This document shows positions 7,223 through 12,412 of a DNA stretch of 12,412 nucleotides, one piece after another. The stretch's first letter is position 1. Each line of letters begins with the position of its first letter. The position numbers and the translations under genes are program-made. The stretch is taken from assembly GCA_016744555.1 (NCBI GenBank), contig JADGED010000022.1, positions 6,014-18,425 of the forward strand, written 5' to 3'. Below the pieces are notes generated by a model. It did not search any database and was not told where the DNA came from. It saw only the letters and a list, made by a program, of their open reading frames with translations. The stretch comes from Desulfuromonadaceae bacterium. GTDB lineage: Bacteria > Desulfobacterota > Desulfuromonadia > Desulfuromonadales > Geopsychrobacteraceae.

Positions 7223-7834
7223 ATGAAATTATCGTGGTGGATTAAATTTTTGTTTACCAGTTTCCTGATCCTTATGGCATCTGGTTGTTCAGTAACAACT
7301 AGAGAAATTGGATCGGACGAAAAAGTTATTTACGATGAGGGCTACCATTTCTCAGATAAAAAAGCGATTGTTGCCGACATGGTCGATTCGTTACTAACTA
7401 GGCCACCTCTATTTCAATCGGTTGATCGACCAGTCTTGATTGTTTATGGAATAGCTAATCGAACTAGTGAGCATATTAGTACTAGCGCTATAACCGATGA
7501 TATTCGACAATTGATGTTGCAATCTGGTCGGGTTCGCTTCGTCAACAAAGTACAACGTTCAAATATTGAGAGCGAAGCAAGCTATCAATATGGCGGAAAT
7601 GTTGCAGCTGAGACACGAATACAAAGAGCGCGTCAAGTTGGGGCAAAATACATGTTGACTGGAACATTACGCTCAATGGAGAAAGAACAGCCAAAACAAT
7701 TTCGCTTAAAGAAAAAGACTTTGATGTATTACAGTCTAAATATGGAATTAACCGATATTCAAACTGGTTTAATTGAATGGGTGGATAGCACCGAAATTAT
7801 CCGTGAAGCTTCTAAACCTTTTATCGGTTGGTAG
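7223..7834 (+). CDS. lpoB: LpoB-like activator of penicillin-binding proteins, lipoprotein
   Basis: A 203-residue lipoprotein. The signal has K2/K8, a hydrophobic core 9-18, and lipobox ASGC with Cys22; the next residue is Ser, which suits an outer-membrane destination under E. coli sorting rules. The mature domain matches the LpoB fold: VLIVYGIANRTSEHISTSAITDDIRQLMLQSGRVRFV (71-107), then QVGAKYMLTGTLRSMEKE (138-155) and the end signature YYSLNMELTDIQTGLIEWVDSTEI (169-192). In E. coli, LpoB spans the periplasm from the outer membrane and switches on the transpeptidase and glycosyltransferase work of PBP1b. The partner here is not in the window. Length is close to the E. coli protein, but the linker between Cys22 and the folded domain is not notably long. 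AAGGAG (7209-7214) lies 8 nt before the ATG. Followed 14 nt later by a TPR lipoprotein gene, so the two form an operon. Confidence 0.85.
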   Translation: MKLSWWIKFLFTSFLILMASGCSVTTREIGSDEKVIYDEGYHFSDKKAIVADMVDSLLTRPPLFQSVDRPVLIVYGIANRTSEHISTSAITDDIRQLMLQSGRVRFVNKVQRSNIESEASYQYGGNVAAETRIQRARQVGAKYMLTGTLRSMEKEQPKQFRLKKKTLMYYSLNMELTDIQTGLIEWVDSTEIIREASKPFIGW

Positions 7835-7837
7835 ACT

Positions 7838-7842
7838 GAGGG
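7838..7842 (+). promoter_or_regulatory. Shine-Dalgarno supporting a TTG start at 7849
   Basis: GAGGG ends 6 nt before TTG 7849 and 12 nt before the in-frame ATG at 7855. Spacing favours TTG. The choice changes the protein by only two residues and leaves the lipobox intact either way. Confidence 0.55.
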
Positions 7843-7848
7843 ATAACA

Positions 7849-9096
7849 TTGAAGATGATTTTTTCATATGGAGCTGGATTGCCATCCCTTTGGCGATCCA
7901 GCTTATATTTTATCTTACTAGCACTAACGTTTGTTTCTTTAACTGGTTGTGCAGGTCAACTTACCAAGGCTGCCGATTACTACCATAGTGATCATCCGCA
8001 GCAAGCTCTAGTAGTCCTAAATGAAGGTGACCATACAGGCAAGCGCAATGAGTTACTGTATAATTTTGAAAAAGGTATAGTGCTCCATAATCTAGGACTA
8101 TATCAAAAAAGTACTAACCAGCTCCTTAAAGCAATAAAATTGATCGATCGAAATGAAGTAATAAGCATAAACGAACAGGTCAGTTCTCTAGTTACTACTG
8201 AATGGTTAACGACCTATCATGGTGAATATAGTGAACGGCTATGGGCACATAGTTATTTAATGATGAACTATCTGCTCTTAGGAAAATACGATGATGCTTT
8301 AGTTGAAGCAAATCAAGCGTTAAAACGACTCGCTTCGCACCCCAATGCCTTAAAAAAAGACTATTTTACTAGAGCATTAATTGCACTATGTTTTGCTAAT
8401 TTAGACGAAGATAACGATGCATATATTGTCTACAAAAAATTAGCAGAAGACCTACAAAGCCCAACTCCCGTTGCAGCAGATCTTATAAATAGTGCACGAC
8501 GTCTAGGGATGACGGACGAAGTTAATAAATACCGGCAATATTTACCACCACATCTGCCATCAGGCGAGGCAGAACTAGTCTTATTTATTGCCAACGGCCA
8601 AATCCCAAAAAAACTCCCCGGTAATGTAGTATTACCAAAGTCAATTAGGTTTTCATTTCCATATTACGACAATAACAAGACCTCACGTCCTGGTATAAAA
8701 ATCTTGTCGTCCAAAGTGTATTCATTGCCATTGTTATCAACTGATCTTGGTGATGTCGCTCGTGACTGCCTTGCTGCCCGCAAGGTCAAAATCATAGCGA
8801 AGGAAACTCTACGTGCAGCATCAAAAGAAGCGATTGCGCAAGCAGTTGGAAACAACAGTGATGCTGCCGCTGAAGCACTTGTTAGAGTGGCACTATTTTT
8901 ATTGGAAGAACCAGATACCAGGTCATGGTTAACGTTACCAGGGCGATTAACGTTAGTAAGGATTCCACTGCCAGCAGGGGAGCATAATCTACAAATTGAA
9001 TTGTCTGGGGATAATTTAAAAAGACACAAAGTAATTGAATTACCTGGTATTAAGCTGCGTCGTGGGCAAAGAGTATTTCGCTCCCTAAAGCTTTGA
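7849..9096 (+). CDS. TPR-containing outer-membrane-type lipoprotein, COG3014-like
   Basis: A 415-residue lipoprotein. An N-terminal tail of about 15 residues leads into a hydrophobic core (18-30) and lipobox LTGC with Cys34. Residues 40-230 are helical with TPR-like pairs, clearest at 71-103 (YNFEKGIVLHNLGLYQKSTNQLLKAIKLID), 131-161 (LWAHSYLMMNYLLLGKYDDALVEANQALKR) and 171-200. From about 240 comes a beta-rich domain with a helical insert (305-353) and the segment DTRSWLTLPGRLTLVRIPLPAGEHN (356-380). That last segment is what I recognise from the COG3014 lipoproteins, which in several Gram-negative bacteria sit beside lpoB. The function is not established; the neighbour suggests a periplasmic scaffold in peptidoglycan synthesis, perhaps recalling LpoA, which also joins helical TPR-like repeats to a second domain. 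TTG start preferred. No terminator is visible after it. Confidence 0.75.
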   Translation: MKMIFSYGAGLPSLWRSSLYFILLALTFVSLTGCAGQLTKAADYYHSDHPQQALVVLNEGDHTGKRNELLYNFEKGIVLHNLGLYQKSTNQLLKAIKLIDRNEVISINEQVSSLVTTEWLTTYHGEYSERLWAHSYLMMNYLLLGKYDDALVEANQALKRLASHPNALKKDYFTRALIALCFANLDEDNDAYIVYKKLAEDLQSPTPVAADLINSARRLGMTDEVNKYRQYLPPHLPSGEAELVLFIANGQIPKKLPGNVVLPKSIRFSFPYYDNNKTSRPGIKILSSKVYSLPLLSTDLGDVARDCLAARKVKIIAKETLRAASKEAIAQAVGNNSDAAAEALVRVALFLLEEPDTRSWLTLPGRLTLVRIPLPAGEHNLQIELSGDNLKRHKVIELPGIKLRRGQRVFRSLKL

Positions 9097-9156
9097 ACAA
9101 CGATTATCCTATAAAATCCAAATAACGTTCTTTACCCATTATTCTTTCGTCAATAC

Positions 9157-9172
9157 TAACCCGTATCGGTTA
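9157..9172. promoter_or_regulatory. Small dyad TAACC-N6-GGTTA just before sbcD
   Basis: A 5-bp perfect inverted repeat ends 6 nt before the sbcD ATG, where a ribosome binding site would be expected. No clear Shine-Dalgarno is present; GGTTAA inside the dyad is the nearest purine-rich run. It could be an operator or an mRNA hairpin limiting translation, or chance. There is no T-tract, so it is not a standard terminator for the upstream gene. Confidence 0.2.
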
Positions 9173-9178
9173 ATAGCA

Positions 9179-10435
9179 ATGAAATTTCTCCACACATCAG
9201 ATTGGCATCTGGGTCGATCCCTTTATGGGCGCAAACGTTACGCTGAATTTTCGGCATTTCTCGATTGGTTAAGTGACACAATTGTTGCTGAAAAAATTGA
9301 TGTTTTATTAGTTGCTGGAGATATATTTGATACCAGTACACCAAGCAATCGAGCACAGGAACTTTATTATAAATTTCTTTGCCTAGTTGCCAATTCTACC
9401 TGTCAGCACATAGTTATTACATCTGGAAATCATGATTCACCATCATTTTTAAATGCACCTAAAGAAATTCTGCGTGCCCTTAATGTCCATGTTATTGGGG
9501 CAACACCTGAAAATATAGCTGAAGAAGTGATTGTTCTTAACAATACTGCTGCTGGCGCCGGAGCAATCGTCTGTGCAGTTCCATACCTCCGTGATAAAGA
9601 CATCCGTAGAGTCAGTGCCGGTGAATCAATCAATGAAAAGAACCGCAAGCTGGTTGAAGGGATCATGAACCATTACAGTGAAGTCGTTTCTCTTGCTGAA
9701 CAAAAACGTGCACAATTAGTTACGAATTCTATCAGCACCATTTCTACCCAAAGTATCCCTATTATCGCCATGGGGCACCTTTTTACTACTGGCGGAAAAA
9801 CTATTGATGGCGATGGGGTCAGAGAACTTTACGTTGGCTCTTTAGCCCAAATTGGGGCCGATAATTTCCCCCCGGCAATTGATTATTTAGCACTGGGTCA
9901 TCTACATATTCCTCAGTGTGTTGGCGGCAAAGAAAACATTCGTTACAGCGGTTCACCAATTCCTATGGGTTATGGTGAAGCGAAACAAACCAAAAGTGTT
10001 GCCATTGTCAGCATGGAAACTGAGCAACCCAAAATTCAGTTGATTAACGTTCCATGTTTTCAAACCCTTGAACGAATAACTGGCTCTATTTCAGCTATAC
10101 GCAATAGAATTGAACAGCTTAAAGTAGAAAACAGTACTGCATGGCTTGAAATAGAATATACCGGTAACGAAGTCATCGGCAATTTGCGTGAAATGCTCGA
10201 TGAAGTTATGGCTGGCTCTGGTATGGAAATAAGAAGAATAAAAAATCAACGTTTAATGGCACGAGTAAGTAAAGCCATAAACGTCGATGAAAACCTCGAC
10301 GAACTAGATGTCTCCGAAGTTTTTAGTCGCTGCTTGGATACCTTTGCCGTTCCCGACGAGAACCGTAGCGAACTTATTGCATCGTATACCGAGATAATTC
10401 AAAGTCTCCACGAAACCGATGTAAATGCTGAATGA
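9179..10435 (+). CDS. sbcD: SbcD, nuclease subunit of the SbcCD DNA-repair complex
   Basis: A 418-residue calcineurin-type phosphoesterase, the Mre11 homologue. The two-metal motifs are complete: DWHLG (D8, H10), GDIFD (D48), GNHD (N84, H85), MGH (H200) and GHLH (H241, H243). The N-terminus MKFLHTSDWHLG is nearly identical in style to E. coli SbcD, which supports the ATG at 9179 despite the absence of a clear Shine-Dalgarno. The C-terminal about 120 residues (from 290) form the DNA-capping and SbcC-binding region, ending in acidic residues. With SbcC it cuts DNA hairpins, palindromes and ends blocked by protein, in the cytoplasm. Length is slightly above the 400 residues of E. coli. sbcC follows after 45 bp on the same strand, the normal order. 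Confidence 0.96.
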   Translation: MKFLHTSDWHLGRSLYGRKRYAEFSAFLDWLSDTIVAEKIDVLLVAGDIFDTSTPSNRAQELYYKFLCLVANSTCQHIVITSGNHDSPSFLNAPKEILRALNVHVIGATPENIAEEVIVLNNTAAGAGAIVCAVPYLRDKDIRRVSAGESINEKNRKLVEGIMNHYSEVVSLAEQKRAQLVTNSISTISTQSIPIIAMGHLFTTGGKTIDGDGVRELYVGSLAQIGADNFPPAIDYLALGHLHIPQCVGGKENIRYSGSPIPMGYGEAKQTKSVAIVSMETEQPKIQLINVPCFQTLERITGSISAIRNRIEQLKVENSTAWLEIEYTGNEVIGNLREMLDEVMAGSGMEIRRIKNQRLMARVSKAINVDENLDELDVSEVFSRCLDTFAVPDENRSELIASYTEIIQSLHETDVNAE

Positions 10436-10480
10436 CCTGAATTTATTAAATACTAAATATAGATCGATTAAAGGGTAAAC

Positions 10481-12412
10481 ATGAAGATTCTCGAACTGAG
10501 ATTCAAAAACCTCAATTCACTTTCCGGCGAATGGTGTATAGACTTTACCGATCCTGAGTACATATCTAACGGTATTTTTGCCCTCACTGGGCCAACCGGG
10601 GCAGGGAAATCGACTATCCTTGATGCCATTTGTCTGGCACTTTATGGTGCCACCCCACGCTTAGGAAAAATAACAAAAAGTAGTAACGAAATCATGTCGC
10701 GACAAACTGGAGAATGTTATGCAGAAGTGACATTTGAATCGCAACAAGGGAGGTTTCGTTGTCATTTTGGTCAACACCGCTCCCGTAAAAAAGCCGATGG
10801 CGATCTACAATCACCACAGCATGAAATTTCCGAAGGGATCGATAACGGCAAAGTGATAGAACATCAACTCCGCCGCGTTGCTAACGTAGTAGAAGAAAAG
10901 ACCGGGATGGATTTTGAGCGCTTTACCCGATCAATCCTTCTAGCACAAGGTGGGTTTGATACCTTTCTTAAAGCCGATATTGAACAGAAATCTAAACTTC
11001 TTGAACAGATCACTGGTACTGAGATTTACACAGAAATATCTCGTCGTGTCCATGAACGGCAAAGGGGAGAACGAGAGAAGCTAAATAACTTGCAATCTGC
11101 TATTGATTGGATTGAAATTCTACAACCAGAACAAGAGCTAGAAATTCAATTAGAGCTGCAACAAAAGCAACAGGATGAAAATAATCTTACCAATAAATTG
11201 ACAGAAACAAGTGGAGCAATTACTTGGTTAACCAATATTGCCAATCTTAATGACGAGATAAAAGCGTTAACGATTGAAACCGCTGACCATGAAACTAAAC
11301 TTGTAGAGTTTGAACCTCAGCGAAAAATACTTAAAGAGGCACTACGTGCAGTTGAACTGGAGGGGCAGCATTCCACCATAGCTGCAGTCCGTGAGCAGCA
11401 AGAGAAAGATCAAGTAGAACTTGCTAATGCCGCTAAGAACTTACCTAAACATGAATTTATCAGCCAGCAACAATGTGACGCACTACAACAGGCAGAACAA
11501 TTAACTCAGCAAGCTAAAACTGTTTTGCAAAATGCAGCACCAATAATTCAACAAGTCCGCTACCTCGACCAGCAGGTAGCTGACAAGCAACTCCTGATCA
11601 AAAATAGTGTTGACGATTGTAATCGAGAATCTCAACAAATTGGCAACGACAAAAAACATAAACAGCAAGAGTTACTACAACATAATAGTGGACAAACAGA
11701 ATTAAATAAAACACAGAATTATCTTGAAAAGCATAAACAAGATGAATGGCTAGCCAGTGGTCTTACCGGAATTGAAGAACAGCTTAAAAGTCTGTTGCTA
11801 TTACAAAAAGAACTTGCAGCGAAAGAGGTCGACCGAACAAAAGCAACAGAGATATTGTCTAGTGCGCAACTAAAGATGTCTAATAATCTGCAGCAATACA
11901 ACAAAAGTAAACAAGAGCTTGAACAAAGCAGCAGTCTTTTCAACTTAAAACAAGTGGAACTAAACTCACTATTAGGTGATCGATTACTACGAGAGTACCG
12001 TAGTGAAAAAGATATGTTGCTACGCGAAGTTGCATTTCTACGTAAAATTGCCGATTTGGAAACAGAACGCACAAAACTAGAAGACGGCAAACCATGCCCA
12101 CTATGTGGTGCCGAGGAACACCCATTTGCTATAGGAAACGTACCAGCAATAGATGTTACGGAAAGCAAAATCTCTCAACTATCTAAATTGATAAATACAG
12201 CAGAAACTTTGGAAGCTGATATAAAAAACATTGAAGCTTTCGATAAAAAACTAAGAAAATTATTGGCAGACAATCAGCAATTATCGACAATCGCCAACAA
12301 CGAAAAGAATAATGCGGATATACGATTAAACGATCTTACGGCAGAAATAAAAGAACTGCACAATAATGCAGCTGAGCAACAAAGTTTAATTACTAACATT
12401 CTTAAGCGATTC
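10481..12412 (+). CDS. sbcC: SbcC, ATPase subunit of SbcCD (3' end beyond window)
   Basis: An open frame of 644 codons from ATG 10481 runs to the window edge without a stop. The ATP-binding head begins MKILELRFKNLNSLSGEW. Walker A GPTGAGKST lies at 37-45 and the Q-loop SILLAQGGFDTFLKA at 151-165 (Q156). Then follow about 370 residues of coiled coil rich in Q, E, K and L, and the zinc hook KPCPLCGAEEHPF with C539 and C542, after which the returning coil starts. The signature motif, Walker B and the C-terminal half of the head would lie to the right, so the full protein is expected at about 1000-1200 residues. Two heads dimerise on ATP and control SbcD; the hook joins two arms through zinc. AAGGG ends 5 nt before the ATG. 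Shares an operon with sbcD. Confidence 0.96.
   Translation, partial: MKILELRFKNLNSLSGEWCIDFTDPEYISNGIFALTGPTGAGKSTILDAICLALYGATPRLGKITKSSNEIMSRQTGECYAEVTFESQQGRFRCHFGQHRSRKKADGDLQSPQHEISEGIDNGKVIEHQLRRVANVVEEKTGMDFERFTRSILLAQGGFDTFLKADIEQKSKLLEQITGTEIYTEISRRVHERQRGEREKLNNLQSAIDWIEILQPEQELEIQLELQQKQQDENNLTNKLTETSGAITWLTNIANLNDEIKALTIETADHETKLVEFEPQRKILKEALRAVELEGQHSTIAAVREQQEKDQVELANAAKNLPKHEFISQQQCDALQQAEQLTQQAKTVLQNAAPIIQQVRYLDQQVADKQLLIKNSVDDCNRESQQIGNDKKHKQQELLQHNSGQTELNKTQNYLEKHKQDEWLASGLTGIEEQLKSLLLLQKELAAKEVDRTKATEILSSAQLKMSNNLQQYNKSKQELEQSSSLFNLKQVELNSLLGDRLLREYRSEKDMLLREVAFLRKIADLETERTKLEDGKPCPLCGAEEHPFAIGNVPAIDVTESKISQLSKLINTAETLEADIKNIEAFDKKLRKLLADNQQLSTIANNEKNNADIRLNDLTAEIKELHNNAAEQQSLITNILKRF

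Noticed and set aside
9097..9178. Sigma-70 promoter for sbcDC from TTGAAC 9093 and TATAAA 9110
   Set aside because: The spacer would be only 11 bp, too short for a normal promoter; no better pair was found.
11719..12168. Minus-strand open frame of 149 codons opposite sbcC
   Set aside because: Ser/Cys/Leu-rich shadow of the coiled-coil codons; the sense strand encodes the SbcC arms and zinc hook in frame.

Overview
The window is AT-rich (roughly 40% G+C by eye, not counted) Gram-negative chromosomal DNA. Outer-membrane efflux components, outer-membrane-type lipoproteins and an LpoB-like protein all imply a diderm cell. The PilZ protein resembles the stand-alone PilZ subfamily that is abundant in the delta-proteobacterial lineages, and the MFS fragment looks like proteins I associate with Desulfuromonas/Geobacter-type bacteria. 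I therefore favour a low-GC member of the former Deltaproteobacteria (Desulfobacterota/Desulfuromonadales or a relative). This is inference from protein style, not a proven assignment.

Layout from left to right. Positions 1-165 (minus) hold the N-terminus of an MFS transporter cut by the window edge. Positions 251-613 (minus) encode a small PilZ-domain protein with both c-di-GMP-binding motifs. The 218-bp divergent region 614-831 carries two near-identical inverted operator-like sites around a promoter. From 832 to 7113 (plus) lies a tightly packed efflux operon: TetR regulator, TolC-type outer-membrane protein, lipoprotein membrane-fusion protein, and RND inner-membrane permease, with ATGA or short overlaps between the first three. 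The regulator very probably represses its own operon through the paired sites, which would give a ligand-inducible tripartite pump.

Positions 7223-9096 (plus) hold two lipoprotein genes: an LpoB-like activator of penicillin-binding proteins, and a TPR lipoprotein of the type that travels with LpoB (COG3014-like). Together they suggest an outer-membrane-anchored module acting on peptidoglycan synthesis. Positions 9179 to the right edge encode the SbcD nuclease and the first 644 residues of the SbcC ATPase, including Walker A, the Q-loop and the zinc-hook CPLC motif. This complex cuts DNA hairpins and protein-blocked ends.

Two genes use TTG starts supported by good Shine-Dalgarno sequences (membrane-fusion protein and TPR lipoprotein). 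I see no tRNA, rRNA, insertion sequence, CRISPR array or phage signature. The window is mostly well-known families. The most distinctive signals are the inverted operator pair, the altered proton-relay signatures in the RND permease, and the LpoB/TPR lipoprotein pair.
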